This document shows positions 11,382 through 24,025 of a stretch of DNA of 64,000 nt, in pieces. Location of the stretch: assembly GCF_905404315.1 (NCBI RefSeq), contig NC_066290.1, forward strand, positions 8,245,453-8,309,452. The letters run 5' to 3'. This DNA comes from Leptidea sinapis (taxonomy: Eukaryota > Arthropoda > Insecta > Lepidoptera > Pieridae). The position numbers and the translations under genes are program-made. Below the pieces are notes generated by a model. The model was not told the DNA's origin, ran no database searches, and saw only the letters and a list, made by a program, of their open reading frames with translations. Each line of letters begins with the position of its first letter. Within the stretch, counting starts at the first letter, position 1.

Positions 11382-11927
11382 TAAATAGCATTGTCGAATA
11401 TATTAATTGAAATCAAAATCAAACTCAAACACAAAGCATTACATACATATTTGAGGTTATCAAAACCAAATACTAATCTATACGTACTACATGTAAACTG
11501 AAACCGTACTAAAGAGCAATTATCTGCGAATTAGTGTCCCGATATTGATAACATTGATACAGCGACCAATTGCAGGTGAGCTGTGACGGGCACGGTTTAA
11601 AGACAATTTAATGGCACAACCGTTGTCATGTATGACTGATGAGAGGTCTGCATATAATGGCCGTGTAAGGGAGGGCTTTATTAAAAGCACTCACTTTGAT
11701 CGCGGTCATGATTTGACGTCACCTGCAGAAGTAATAAAGGACAGTACAAACACAGGTTCATAATTACCGATGGCGCAGTTTTGTTCAGAACATATTGACA
11801 ACGGAATGCCTTTGATGAATCCCCGCTGTGAGAGTTTATTATTGGAACTGAAAATGTTTTCACTAAATAGTGGACGGTACAGCACTTTTGTGTGATATCA
11901 TATAAAGCTCGTAACATTGTGGTTTGA

Positions 11928-12010
11928 TTTCAAATTCAAATATGTTTATTCAGTAGCATTTAAAATCACTTATTGAACGTCAAAAACTATCATCCAATTG
12001 TGTAAATGAA
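11928..12010 (-). mobile_element. CR1-like LINE 3' end fragment
   Basis: aaaatcacttattgaacgtc followed by aaaactatcatcca matches the family L 3' UTR at 2490-2535, minus orientation. Confidence 0.5.
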
Positions 12011-12140
12011 TAATTATAACATTTCTTTATTTGCATAATGTGTGTTTAAAAGTTAACAAAAATTACAATAGGAATCAACACATTAGCCAAAAAGGGCATA
12101 AAAATTACATTAGCTCCACGTCATTATATAATGTATATAA

Positions 12141-12540
12141 TCTTAATATATATATAGGTAATCACGTTGTTTGTCCGCGATGGACTCCTAAACTAATCAA
12201 CGGATTTTAATGGGGTGCAGTTTAGTCCAACTTGAGAGATAGGATAGTTTTTATTTCGATTTGGGATCCATAATTGTTTTTATTTCCAATATTTGTTTTG
12301 TATGGACATATTTTCTATGAGAGAATTTATTGACGCACAGTTTGACAGTTCTGCTGTGATACAATTTCATTATAGTTAACAACAGGGAGCAATGACGTTC
12401 TTATACATAATATAGAACGTCATTGACAGGGAGCATATTTTACAAAATAATTCTTGGTGTTATGAAATATTATTGACAAATTCATAAAAAAACAGTATTT
12501 TATTTTTTGTGCACATAACAACGTCTGACGGCTCAGCTAG
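12141..12540 (+). mobile_element. Non-autonomous Helitron, about 400 bp
   Basis: Starts TCTTAATATATATATAGG and ends ctgacggctcagCTAG/T. Contains tccgcgatggactcctaaac and an internal hairpin aatgacgttct...agaacgtcatt (12391-12424). Family differs from 10594-10942. Confidence 0.7.
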
Positions 12541-13725
12541 TATAATTTAATATATATAATAATACCAAGTACATATTTCATGGTTACATCTACACAAAAT
12601 ATACAATAGGTAGTCATAGAAAAAAAATCATAAATTAAAAAAGTCAGATACAGCATAGAAGTTGTTTTTAATTAGCCATTCAAATAGATAAGTTATTCAA
12701 TATTTTAATATTATATTCAATATTAGTAATAGAGATGTACAATATTTTAATAGCATCGGGAAGTTTATGAAACATTTGAATACACATGGCATGACAAGTA
12801 TTGGTATTCAAAGTAGTCCTGGGACTCCTGGGTGCTTTTTTGAATACAAGTCTATTTGGATGTCAGACTTCGTGCGCTCGTAGGTCACCCTAGTAAGAAC
12901 GACCTACTCTGCGCATTTATATCGTAATGTAGTATTTTCTACAATTATCTGTCATTTATACAGTCATGGTCAGTAATATAAGTACACAGATTATTGAGTC
13001 TTTGAAAAAGTATACTCTTTGGACTAAAAAAGCATTCTTTACCATACTTTAATGTCGCCGAAAAAGCACAATTGTTTTGGTGCCACAGACAACTAAATCT
13101 AGGTTGGGTATGGTAGGTTCATAGAAATATTAGGTAACACGTAGTACATATTACATACATAATATTTTCATGTTTAAATCATTCGACTAAACACAGCTCG
13201 TGGCATCATTCATTGCATAACCCACGCCACTCGTGTTTTTTGACCCTCATTATACGACTCTGAAATACTATTTTTATGAAATACTATTTTTATGATGTTT
13301 TAAAATATACTATTATTGAAAATACCTTTAGATAATTTTGTGTATTCAATTGGACCCAATTTAATACATACCCCTCATTATATAAAAGTTGCATTAAAAT
13401 TTTGATAAAATATTCTAGTTATGATACTGAACTGTGATAAAACTATACATTTAAAGCAGCAATGAATGTGAACAGAGTAAGCAAACGCTGTGTGAGATTA
13501 AAAGATATAAAAGTAATAAAAGTTGAACACCTGCGGTCTTACTAAATAATCCGAGCCAGCCTGAACTCGCCGCAATCTTGTGGTGCGCTAGAAGTGTCTT
13601 CAGAACGCGGCACCTTTGTAAATTGCAATTCGACATTTATAAATGTTTTCATTCGAAAAATTTTTATTTAATAATTAATATATGAACCTTTATTTTATCT
13701 AAAAAATAGAAAGTACTTAATTTTT
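12541..13725. other. No feature identified
   Basis: Spacer with a small tandem duplication at 13257-13290 (gaaatactatttttat twice). Short minus-strand frames have no features. Confidence 0.4.
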
Positions 13726-14033
13726 GAAGTTCTTTAGGCGCGTTATGAATCAATGATGAAAGTAAAATTTTAAGATGCGCGCGCATCACTGTAACACAAA
13801 AGTAAGGTTGAAGTTGGTTCCTAAAACTTTCTGACGTTTGCGACATTCGATATATATTTTTTTCGTTTCTTCATATAGCCGTATTCATTATATAATAATG
13901 AATTATCAAAGCCATCTTTGCAAGATTTTTTCAAATTTGTTCTTTCTAAAAACGTAGAATAGCATTAGGAATAAATCATTTTAATGATTTTTGCTTCGTT
14001 AGGCCAAAGAAGTATAACTTCTTGCGTGCATGC
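13726..14033. mobile_element. MITE family N, copy 1
   Basis: Inverted ends gaagttctttagg and ccaaagaagtataacttc surround a core with gatgcgcgcgcatc and tctgacgtttgcgacattcg. Copies 2 and 3 at 26191-26534 and 31111-31482 run the other way. Confidence 0.6.
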
Positions 14034-14096
14034 ATAAGTAAACACACACTTTTTTTTAATAAGTATCCCTACAAATAAATGATAATAAATCTGAAT

Positions 14097-14150
14097 ACAT
14101 CACCGCTGTGCGCGCGACTCTTTCGTTAGATGAGCGCAAGCGCCGACAGG
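14097..14150 (+). repeat. Dispersed repeat block, copy 1
   Basis: acatcaccgctgtg leads into actctttcgttagatgagcg and caagcgccgacagg, 34 bp identical with 53367-53400. Weaker similarity follows (attccttaacttttagttga). Confidence 0.65.
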
Positions 14151-14154
14151 TTTG

Positions 14155-16139
14155 TCGTTCGTGCGCCTTCCCGCTTCCTACTTCCATGCCCCGCAAAAAG
14201 CGCCAAATCTCTACTTCTGTGACTACCATGCGTTGCGAAGTAAATTCCTTAACTTTTAGTTGATTACTAAGTTGTCAATTAATATTTACTTTTATGGCCT
14301 TACAAAAAATCTTGGTATAATGTTATACCTGAGAATAAACAAATAAATAAAATGTTGACTATATCGCTGACAACACAACAATGATAATTCTGAAGTTTTC
14401 TAAATGTCAGGCTTAGATTATATTATACATGTCTAGATGAACACAGGCACGCGACTTAATGTCGGAGAGTTCTGGCGTCAACTGTTGGCTGGCTTATTGG
14501 ATGATTTCTGGCGCTTTACAGAAGATTATCGAAATTTTACACAGCAAATTTTCCCCAATATTAAGGGTGGTCGAGGGTGATCGCTATAATACGGCATCAT
14601 TTCACGCACACAAAGATACGTGTACAGACAGGGGCACGCAACATGTCTATGGAAATTGAGCTGTCTGTGACGCAGCGATTTAATGACGATGAACAAAATA
14701 GATATAATCTGAGGTGTCAGGCAGCCTTGCAAATAAGTGCGGGAAACTATACGTGCGAATAAACCAATCATAAGCAAAATGTAAATTTGCATATTCTTGG
14801 TTTGTTCTCAGGTATAACTTTATATCAATTTTATTTGTAAGGCCATTAATGTTTATTTGATGTTATACTCCATAACAACTGTTATTGATACACATAAACT
14901 GTTTTTGAATAGTTTTATACTCGAATAAAAGGTTTGTCATGAAGGATGTTAGAATAATTTTGAAAGTGTCTAGCGGCCATCATGGAGATGCAATAGCTGT
15001 CAGATATGGCAGCAACACTTATTCTACAATATTTTAAGAATGGAATGAAGCAAGTCTTCAACATTCTTTGTTTGAATTCTTTGCGTTATTAACTTGTTAT
15101 ACTTTATTTGCACAACATTTAGAGTACGTCGTCCAATTATACATTTTCATGACCGTTCTACATAATAGTTCGTTATTTAATCCACTAATTGGTCATAAAA
15201 TCCATATGGATAACTTAAAAACCAACATATTATATTCTTATTGCTTGATAAGCAAAGCAGATTTTGGCTCAATAATTTCAACTTCCATTAAATGAACTCA
15301 TGAACTAAATCAAAGATTAAGGGATCTCTGATAGGAGTATATTACGGAAAAATCTATTTTTTACAAGAAAAATCATAGAAATTAGATTTCTTCACATGAA
15401 ATACGTGAATAATTGATCTCAACTTTAAAGTAGTTTATTGATCTACCCTCATTATTCAGATCTCAGATCGATTCTGATTTGCTTTAAGTTGACCCTTTAT
15501 TATTTTTTTTAATTAATATAAAATTCTGTAGAAAATTAAGTCTATGCCAATATATAAAGTCCAAAAAAACAGAACGACATTGAAAATTCCAGAAAAAATC
15601 TGATAGAACAAAGTTATCAGATCGTCTGATGTAATCTTACAAGTCCTTCGAGATTCAGTTCGAGATTTGTTGAAATTGTTGTTGCATATTTTGATAAAAG
15701 TAATGTCGTTTCGCCAAACTTTTTTTTTCACGTCCAAAGTCCTTTAAAACTTTGACGATCCCAATTAGATTCAAAACTGTTTAAGAAGCTGTGAATATTT
15801 ATTTACTACTCCATTACATACTCCACGTTCCTTGAATTGTTGTAAGCCCATTTGAATTCTTTAAAACTTTCCATCTATTTAGCATCTTGGTAACATATTA
15901 TGTAACTATAAAATGTATCTAATATTATCATCATTAATGTAAGCATATTCTAAAAATCTAAAAATTATTTTTAAAATTAATTTTAAGTATACTGTAGTCG
16001 AAGAGTAGACAACGACTTAAGACATACATACACTCATACACACAAAATCTTTATATTTATAAGTAAATTTTTTTATTTTGATTTAATCATAGTTTAATTA
16101 GAGCGTTAAATGTTTTACCATAAATAGTGTGAACCTGTA
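14155..16139. other. No feature identified
   Basis: Nearly 2 kb without a recognised repeat or gene; several 60- to 90-codon frames on both strands look random. Confidence 0.4.
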
Positions 16140-16268
16140 ATTGGCAGTCGGCCAAAAAAAAAGGCTGGCTACGCTCCTGTATTTCCTCTTGTGTTGCAAG
16201 AGAATGTGGGCGGCGGTGATCACTTGATTTCAAGAGACCCGTATTATTTGTCCTCCTTTTCCATAAAA
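16140..16268 (+). mobile_element. Jockey-type LINE 3' end
   Basis: gttgcaagagaatgtgggcg and cggtgatcacttgatttcaa, ending near tccataaaaaaa. Same family as 400-1085. Confidence 0.75.
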
Positions 16269-16789
16269 AAAATATATATTGACATAAATATTTTTACAGA
16301 GAAATCTAAATCATTAAAAATTCTGAGATATTTTAATAACGTCATGACGAGCAGAAACAACTTGGCCATCGCAATTAACAATCGAATACATTGTATTTTA
16401 ATTGCAAAAAAAAATATACATTGTATCATGCGCGGGCCAAGTTAATCTATTTATTTAAAACATTAAATTATTTTTAAAGTCACTATTAGATGTTGCTAGG
16501 TTAGCTAATTATATTATAACTTATGACAGAAGACCCTTAATTTGGGACTAAATATATTAACCGACTTGGCATTGCAAGGACTTACAACTTTTTACGGTAG
16601 AAAAACTGACTTGCGACTGTTGGTTTTTTACAAGTTATGTTTTTGATGGCTTTATTGTTCAATTATTAGTAACTAATAATTGACTGTTGAATTCGCAACT
16701 AAAGATGTTATCTCAATAAAATGTTTAATATGAGAATAATCATTAACAGAGAGAGTTGTCATACTGAAATATGCAGGGCAAGCCATTAA

Positions 16790-17097
16790 CGCCCGTTCCC
16801 AATATTCAGTCTATCTCTTACTTGAGATAAAAATCGTAACTATCGTTGAATTTTCTGTCCCAATAAAATTATCGACGGTAACTCACCTTATCCGTACAAT
16901 TGTATGTCAATGGGACGACGTCTAGCTTACCAGCGATAGAAGTTTGTATGGAAATTGCAATTCACGCGTCCCAATATAAGGCGATAAGAATGACTTATCG
17001 GGTATATTGGGACAGCTTCAGATTATTGACAGCTAATTACTGACAGTAGAAGGAAGTAATTTATCTCTATCTGTAGATAGTATATTGGGAACGGCCG
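16790..17097. mobile_element. 308-bp MITE, complete, TAA target duplication
   Basis: Ends cgcccgttcccaatat and atattgggaacggccg are inverted; TAA flanks at 16787-16789 and 17098-17100. Internal hairpin around tcccaatata...tatattggga (16970-17015). TSD type fits Tourist/PIF-Harbinger-derived MITEs. Confidence 0.8.
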
Positions 17098-17224
17098 TAA
17101 GTTGGCATAGCGACATCCCATTCTGCACGGACGCACGCCAAGAAAGGGAAGATATTATTATTGTTATTAGCATATCCATCAAAAGCACCGAATACTAATA
17201 ACACTTTAAGCGATACAATAAGTT

Positions 17225-17935
17225 TAATAGTTATTTATGCAACTGTTGAGTAATAAGGGGTATTAAAACACGAATGTGGTTTTATCTCACGAGGCGAAGC
17301 CGAGTGTGATAATAGTATCACATGAGTGTTTTAATATCTAATTATCAACAGTTGCATACAAGACTTTATCTACACCCATAATATGAATCCTCGAAAAGAT
17401 TCTGAAACAGTTAGTCCTAGCAGTAACCTAATATTATTACCATTACTGATTATATACAAAAAAACTAAGTATTAATGAAAAAAATATTTATTTTAGTAGT
17501 AATTTACAGTTTGTATAGTGCAATAATTAAAATTCACTTGAATATTATGTTCTTTTGCAGCGTTTAATATGAATCGCTCATTTTTTGTAAACAAAACAAT
17601 AAAAATATCGAAGAAAAATGGCGGGGATTCGAATAACCTACTTTTTTTTACGGCGCGCGACGTTCTGGTAGTGTGGAACGCGCGTAAACGCGTTTTTTGA
17701 AATTCATACAGATACCACGCATCGAGCAATAAGAATGTGGCTGTCTGTTGAAACTCTTTGCGCATGAAGGGATAAAAAAAACATAGGAGTGTTGTTATGA
17801 AATTCAGTACAACATTACAACACTCGTTTGGATGATGTAATGGTTATTATAACATTGGGTGTTTCAATGTTGGCAATAAGCTAACTGTTTCAGAATCTTT
17901 AATAGAGAATTTAAAGCATCGGTGTAGATAAAAAT
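17225..17935. mobile_element. Hairpin-rich MITE family, copy 1 (with internal insertion)
   Basis: Shares gcaactgttgagtaataagg, tgataatagtatcacatgag, caacagttgcat and aacactcgtttggatgatgt with the inverted copy at 21175-21540. About 375 bp (17421-17800) are extra relative to that copy. Outer ends have caacagttgc palindromes. Confidence 0.65.
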
Positions 17936-17939
17936 AATT

Positions 17940-18770
17940 ACATCATCAAAATAAATTTTTTAACTAATAAGACACAACGGCTTGGCTGCGTGAACCCTTA
18001 AGCTAGCTCACCATTAATAATGTAGGGCGACAAGGAAGCAGGTGGCATTGCCAGTCGCGCCGATAAACGCCATGATGCATAATTGAAGACGTGTGCCTCG
18101 CTTACGAGACTACCGCTCATCTCGAGCCTTACATTTACCCTCTTGCTGAGTATTAGATTAGCCGCTCGCTAACTAAGGATTATCCTTGCTTTCAGACAGG
18201 GTTAACAATAACTACTCCCTGTGCATGCGTTAAATTTTAAGGTGTTTAAAATAACAAATGATTTTTAATTTAATATTATGCGTGGCGTGAAAGTTTTATA
18301 TTATTAACACACATTCTCAGCTTCATGCGTATGTAGCTTTGAAAGCAGCAAAAATTACCCGTCGCCGGACCGCACATAGTATGGCGCACTCGGTTGTTTA
18401 TCATCATTGTCATAACTATTCAATTATTTGTTCAGATAATGTAGTGTAAAAGACAAAGTTTATCTAATTTTAATAATAGATACGAAAAAAATATATATTT
18501 TGATATAAGGATTAATGTGTTACTACTAAATTATAAATATATTATCAATTTTTATTGTGTGTATAGTTCACTATTTTGGCGATAATGACTTACACATAAA
18601 AGATAAATATATGGTATGATAGGTTTTTTTGTAGAACTAATTATGATAAGCATTTCCATAGTACATTAAATACGTGTAACTCAAATGGTTTTTGCGGTGT
18701 ACGCCAGAATAGCTCGCAGATTGCAGATTTTTTTCCTGCTTACTTGACACTTTATCGTTATATTTAGAAT
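17940..18770. other. No feature identified; GC-richer block at 17980-18220
   Basis: The block (gcagatggcattgccag-like and ctcgcttacgagactaccgc) stands out in base composition but carries no open frame. Could be conserved non-coding DNA. Confidence 0.35.
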
Positions 18771-18774
18771 AATA

Positions 18775-18938
18775 CACACAATATCTTTATAAATTATAGG
18801 CTATGTGATATTTTGATGTGCAACCTATATTATCATTGTTAAGTTTCATCAAAATCCTTTCAGTAGTTTTTGCGTGAAAGAGTAAAAAAACAAACATCCA
18901 TACATTTTTATAAACTTTCGCGTTTATAATATTAGTTA
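18775..18938 (-). mobile_element. Helitron 5' fragment
   Basis: Ends tttataatattagt, and shares aaattataggctatgtg and catcaaaatc-tttcagtag with 55264-55548 in the same orientation. The CTAG end is missing. Confidence 0.6.
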
Positions 18939-19568
18939 TGTAGAACTGCAGACTTCATCTGGCTATTAACTATTACATCCGTTTAGAAATGCTTATAGCA
19001 GATTTATTTAAAATTTAATTATTTGAACTCATCCCCCGAGAATGAGTTGGTTAAACTTTGAGTTAAATTAATGAATTTTTCTACGCGATGGGATTTTAAT
19101 GTACACAAAATGAAAAAGTCGGTTTGGAAATATTACTTTATTATTTCTACTTATATTTTATAATAACGAATTTTGTGAAAATTCAAATTCTCTTTACTAA
19201 TTGCTAAACAGACACATATTTAAGATAATGTTACAAAGCAAAACCTTATTTGAATACATAATTTGATCCATTTTGTTAGAGCCGTTTATGAAAACATGAA
19301 ATATTTCGACATTTATACAAGAATTGTTCGTTTAGTACTAGAATAATATATGATTTTTTGTGGAAAATAGTCACCGCCGCCATTCTACAATGAATCCACA
19401 ATTGGTTGACCTTTAAGGCCGTTTTATATAACAGGCCACTCAGAAAGGTTTGCGAAAAAAAGTTTTTATATATTATGAAGGCCCTGGCCAATTGTAATAA
19501 TCACAAATGTGTGATCATTTACGAGTAAAAATACCATCGTTCGAATTTCAAATATCCCTCCATATTTT

Positions 19569-19883
19569 TTGAGAGCTAAATTGAATTATCGTGTCTCATT
19601 GAAAAATGTTTCTTCAATGGATTTTCATGAAATGATTTTTTATACCACTGTAGGTAAATGTGACCTTAAAACAGATGAGGAATTTGATCGACGTCAAATG
19701 AAGTTTATAGATGAAGGCTCTTCCAAAGCAACCACCTACCGATGTCATAATGAATTTAAGTACTGTCGTATATCGTTGGGGGATGATGAAAATCAGCTTT
19801 GTGTTGGTATTATACCAACGCAGCATGACGCTGTGTTGTTGCAGTCAGCTTTTGAAAGCAATAACTGCTACACAGTGCATTGA
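19569..19883 (+). CDS. Orphan ORF before a LINE-like tail
   Basis: Open for 104 codons; the first ATG gives 88 residues from MDFHEMIFYTTVGKCDLK to NNCYTVH. Composition looks protein-like, with five cysteines, but no family is recognised. A 190-bp AT-rich stretch with (attc)n at its end follows, as in a LINE 3' UTR, so this may be a retroelement coding relic. Confidence 0.3.
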   Translation: MRAKLNYRVSLKNVSSMDFHEMIFYTTVGKCDLKTDEEFDRRQMKFIDEGSSKATTYRCHNEFKYCRISLGDDENQLCVGIIPTQHDAVLLQSAFESNNCYTVH

Positions 19884-20067
19884 AAATAAGATAGTCACTA
19901 TAATATTATACATATATTTGTTTTTTTTTTACTTTTTGTAATTTTTTATGTTATTAGTTCTTAATTACTTTTTTTTTACCTCTGTAAGTCTTTTTTACTT
20001 GTATTATTCTGTGTGGTTGGTGTTTGTTATTAATAAAGTTTTCATTCATTCATTTATTCATTCATGA

Positions 20068-20300
20068 AAGAAATGGTCTACCATCGATGGCTGTTGACGA
20101 GGATAATGTGCTGGCAGTGAAAAATTTAAGTCAAGATAAGGAACGAAGAAATTCAGCATATATTGCAGATTGGATCGGGAAGTGTTCATAAGATTCTACA
20201 CGAACGCATTTGCGTGAAAGAATAGTTTCGCGCTGGGAACCGAACCACCTCACCGAAGCTCAGAAGCTGGTCCTTGTGGAATATAACTGTGGTATTATAC
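20068..20300 (+). pseudogene. mariner transposase relic
   Basis: Frames read EDNVLAVKNLSQDKERRN, then SVHKILHER and, one frame off, VSRWEPNHLTEAQK, close to the mariner helix-turn-helix linker (SRW-P--LTEAQK). Frameshifts and a stop inactivate it. Only about 75 codons remain; no TIRs seen. Confidence 0.75.
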
Positions 20301-20529
20301 GATTGTATTAGATCTTATTGGATCGTAAAATAAATAAAAAACAAATCAAATTATTTATTTTCATTTTCGTTACAAAGGATACAATAGGTTTGTGATAACC
20401 AAAATAAGAAATCACAATAGATATCTTTGTTTTATCATGTTTTTTCAAAATATAATATTAGCACGATAAACCCACTAACTACACACGCTAACCTCACGAT
20501 GTAAACCAAATAATTATTAAAATATTATT

Positions 20530-20840
20530 TTTTATGAAAATAAGGGACGAGACGAGCAGGACGTTCAGCTGGTGGTAATTGATACACCCTGCCCATTACA
20601 ATGCAATGCCGCTCAGGATTCTTGAAAAAGCGAAAAATTCTGAGCGGCACGAGAATTGCGCTCTTCACCTTAAGACATAACATGTTAAGTCTCATTTGCC
20701 CAGTAATTTCACTAGCTACAGCGCCCTTCAGACCGGAACACAGCATACACATAACTGCTTCACTGCAGAAATAGGCGCCGCTGTGGTACCTATAATCTAG
20801 CCAGCATCCTGTGCAATGGAGCGTCTCACTGGTAAATAAA
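20530..20840. repeat. Dispersed repeat family S, copy 1
   Basis: gggacgagacgagcaggacg, tgccgctcaggattcttgaa and gcccagtaatttcactagct define it, with a short gccgctcag/ctgagcggc hairpin. Copies at 22455-22720 and 28270-28490. Minus-strand ORFs over the first two copies are by-products. Confidence 0.75.
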
Positions 20841-21174
20841 ACAAAAGAAGTTTTCACTTCAAAACGGTTAAAACTAATTTATTACTCACTAATATGCTAT
20901 TTTTGTCAACCATACTCGTATCACGTCCATCTATATAAACACAAATATAGATTTTTAAATTAAACTCTTCAATCCTATCACACGTACAGTTAACTATGAC
21001 CAAATAAGCGCGACATATTGTTCGACCTTTTCGAAATACCACTGCAGGTAATTGCGTTATACGTGTTTCATACATTTTAAATAACCGACCATTTAAGCCT
21101 TCACATAGTTTCATTTTAAATATTCGCATAAAATTGCATGAATTGTCACTCGTAGATGTGTATAAAATTATTTA

Positions 21175-21540
21175 TCTAAATCCCATGCTTTAAATGCTCT
21201 ATTAAAGATTCTAAAGCAGTTAGCTTATTGCCAACATTAAAACACTCAATGTCGTTATAACCATTACATCATTCAAACGAGTGTTGTAATGTTGTACTAA
21301 ATTTCATTACAACACTCGTTTGGATGATGTAATGGTTACTGGGACTTGCTTTTTTATAGTTAACAGTAAGCTATCTGTTTCAGAATCTTTTCAAGAGGAT
21401 TCATATTATGGGTGCAGATAAAGTCTTGAATGCAACTGTTGATAATTAGGTATTAAAAGACTCGTGTAATACTATTATCACCCACATTCGTGTTTTAATA
21501 CCTCTTATTACATAACAGTTGCGTAAATAACTATTAATGC
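21175..21540. mobile_element. Hairpin-rich MITE family, copy 2
   Basis: Reverse orientation relative to 17225-17935. Its centre is a hairpin of two 34-nt arms (21258-21291 and 21305-21338) separated by 13 nt. Confidence 0.7.
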
Positions 21541-21889
21541 GGTTTACTGGACTCCTGTTGAAATGGTTAATCGACAAAAAAATTTATAATGTTAAGGATT
21601 TTTTAAATTTTAAATAAACCTTTCGCATGCTAATTTAAATTAGCCCAATTCAAGACACTACAATAAATTTAAGATCTATAATGTATACTGTATTCAAAGC
21701 AATAAATACATTTCGTATCATTTAATTTCATTTCATAGATAAGTGGTAGCGTTATAGTAATGTTCCTTTAGAGAAATTGGTTTCCGGTTCAATTAAATTA
21801 ATTTTTATTAGGTATATTATGTTAATGCCTGTTTAAGATTATTCCAAATCGATAATCACAAAAAAAACACGCGCTTTTTAAATCTATCA

Positions 21890-22030
21890 ATATTAAGGCA
21901 TTAATTTTCGCAAAATTGATTCCATTCGAATTTTATTTGTGTCATTTCTAACACCACCGGAAAAAAATGGCGCTATGAAAGAGAAGAAGCAGCGCAAGAA
22001 ACTCTCCCAGCATTCTTTATTCAACGTGAG
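21890..22030 (-). mobile_element. Family K LINE 3' UTR
   Basis: aaaattgattccattcgaat, cgcaagaaactctcccagca and ttctttattc match the minus strand of 2960-3130. Confidence 0.65.
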
Positions 22031-22454
22031 GCAAAGAATTCTGGGGGTGTTCTCTGCCGCGTAGCTGCAATCGCTATTTGGGTGTCGGTTTTAATTAAGT
22101 TCCGCGTTGTTATTACTGTTAATTAATTAAGTAAGTTTATTACTGGCTTATGAGGCTTAACATTAGCCCGATGTCGCTACATGGCAGTCCCAGTAACCAC
22201 CAGGTTAACGTGACATTCGTGTACAATGACGTATTTATATAGACAATGCACTTCGTATAAAAACAAAGCCGAAATATGGACCATGCCACATTTACACCGT
22301 AATAAGCTTCGCCCGTTATACATTGCCGCATTAACTCTAGGTTTTTAAAGTATTCTTAGTCAATAAGCAGCAATGTAAAACATTTAATCAGTTTAGGATA
22401 CTTATGTTGAATTTGGCACGAGATTCGGTCAGTGACAGTTGCCATTTTTTTAAT

Positions 22455-22720
22455 GAAAATGAAGGACGAGACGAGTAGGACGTTTAGCTGATGGTAATTG
22501 ATACGCCCTGCCCATTATAACGCAGTGCCGCTCAGGATTATTGAAAAATCCAAAAATTCTGAGAGGCAGTACAACTGCGATTGTCACTTTGAGACATAAA
22601 ATGTTATGTCTCATTTGCCCAGTAATTTCACTAGCTACGGCGCCCTTCGCCGTTGTGGTACCCATAATCAAGCCGGCATCTGGCGCTAAGCCTCCCATAG
22701 GTACGACTTCGAGAAAAGTG
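22455..22720. repeat. Dispersed repeat family S, copy 2
   Basis: Same landmarks as copy 1 (ggacgagacgagtaggacgt; agtaatttcactagctacgg), same orientation, truncated at the right. Confidence 0.75.
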
Positions 22721-23106
22721 TGCTTATGCACACTTTGTTGTTCAGTTATCAGACTGCGAATGATATGTGCTGACAGAACGTCATTGTTCATATAACAATA
22801 ATAATCAACGTAATATTTTAAACAAATATAGCTAAACTTTTTACCATAAAGTCATAAAAGTTGAAGTCCTTTTCCAGGACTCGGATTAAAATGTTAATAT
22901 ATTTATAAATGCGTGGAGTATGCTTGCTGGCTCATAGAAGAGGTGAACCCGGTAACCTTTCACCTTCGACACGTGACCCCATTGTCAACGCCACGTGAAT
23001 ACGAACGTCGCATTAAAATGCCACGCTTCCGTTATTAGAAGACGCATCTATGTATTCATATTTAAAATAGTGAATTGGCTACTTTTGCACCGTTATGTTT
23101 TAAAAT

Positions 23107-23352
23107 ATGAACGTTCTAACGTGCGTTTTTAAGTACCTATCCCTAATAGGAGTGGGAAAATCTAGGGCAAACTTAGCGAGGTGGGGTTTCATCTCTGGAC
23201 ATGATACGGAGTGCATTTGCGGTCATCCGAGACAGACCGTTGCGCACATGACTGGGTGCCCTGCGTGCCCGACAACATGCACGAACGAGGAGCTACACGA
23301 GGCTACCGACCGAGCTATCACGGTTGCGGCTTTTTGGGCTGCCCGTATTTGA
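23107..23352 (+). pseudogene. LINE C-terminal zinc-binding relic
   Basis: 81 codons with GVGKSRANLARWGF, ECICGHPRQTVAHMTGCPAC and an Ala-rich end (AITVAAFWAARI). This Cys/His string (C-x-C, H-x4-C-x2-C-x3-C) closes the polyprotein of many insect LINEs, after the reverse transcriptase. The rest of the element is missing. Confidence 0.7.
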
Positions 23353-23378
23353 GGTGACCGTCGACTCGATAAGAAGAA

Positions 23379-24025
23379 TAGCCTAAACACATAGTCAAAT
23401 CAAATCAAAATCAGTTTATTCACGTAGGTCACGGAAATGACACTTATGAATGTCAAGAAAAAAAAATCTTATTGAATCTACCACTACTTCGTAAAGGGTT
23501 GAGCTAATGAGAAGAAGTAGCAAGAAACACATTGCCACTCTTTTATATCAAGATTTGCGTTTAAGTACATCGATTTACAAATCATTTCAAATTACAGTAT
23601 AATATGTAAAATGTAAAATGATGCAACAGACACACTCAAACGTCAAATAGTCAATGTCTTACACGAGTGAGTCAAAAAAGTAAATGAAAATTAATACAAA
23701 AGTTATTAAGTGCAGTAGCTGCATCAAGGTATTCTGTGATCATTTCATAATTTTATAAATAAATATGTATATATCCATACATATATATACACACAAAAAC
23801 TTTTAAGAAATTCGGTCGGATTTGGTACGGCCGGACCATAGGACGGTCCGGTTGGCGTGAGTGGGCGCTTCGTACCAATTGGACCGTTGTACTTGGTCGG
23901 GTCCGGACGACAATAACACTAAGAAAAATTTTGTTCGATGGACAATACGACATACCATCGATTATGGACCGCTAACAGACCGTGTCAGATCGTTCGGCCG
24001 TTACAAATCCGATCATATGTTTAAG
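23379..24025. mobile_element. MITE (9645-9847 family) split by a LINE 3' end
   Basis: Left end tagcctaaacacatagt stops at 23395; the element resumes with cggatttggtacgg at 23817 and ends acaaatccgatcatatgttt. The rest resembles 9645-9847 (tcgatggacaatacgacata). Confidence 0.65.
23396..23816 (-). mobile_element. LINE 3' end inserted into a MITE
   Basis: On the minus strand: ggcaatgtgtttcttgctac, tgacattcataagtgtcatt, then a gatttgatttg tail at the left edge. A second piece of this family lies at 24655-24815 (gatgcaagaaaatacc; gttattgagtacacc). Confidence 0.6.

Noticed and set aside
17493..17765. 90-codon minus-strand frame
   Set aside because: It sits in the extra segment of a hairpin-rich MITE, has no domain or splice context, and is AT-driven.
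20525..20857. 110-codon minus-strand frame, similar to the one at 22450-22791
   Set aside because: Both lie on copies of dispersed repeat family S; their similarity is that of the repeat, not of a conserved protein.
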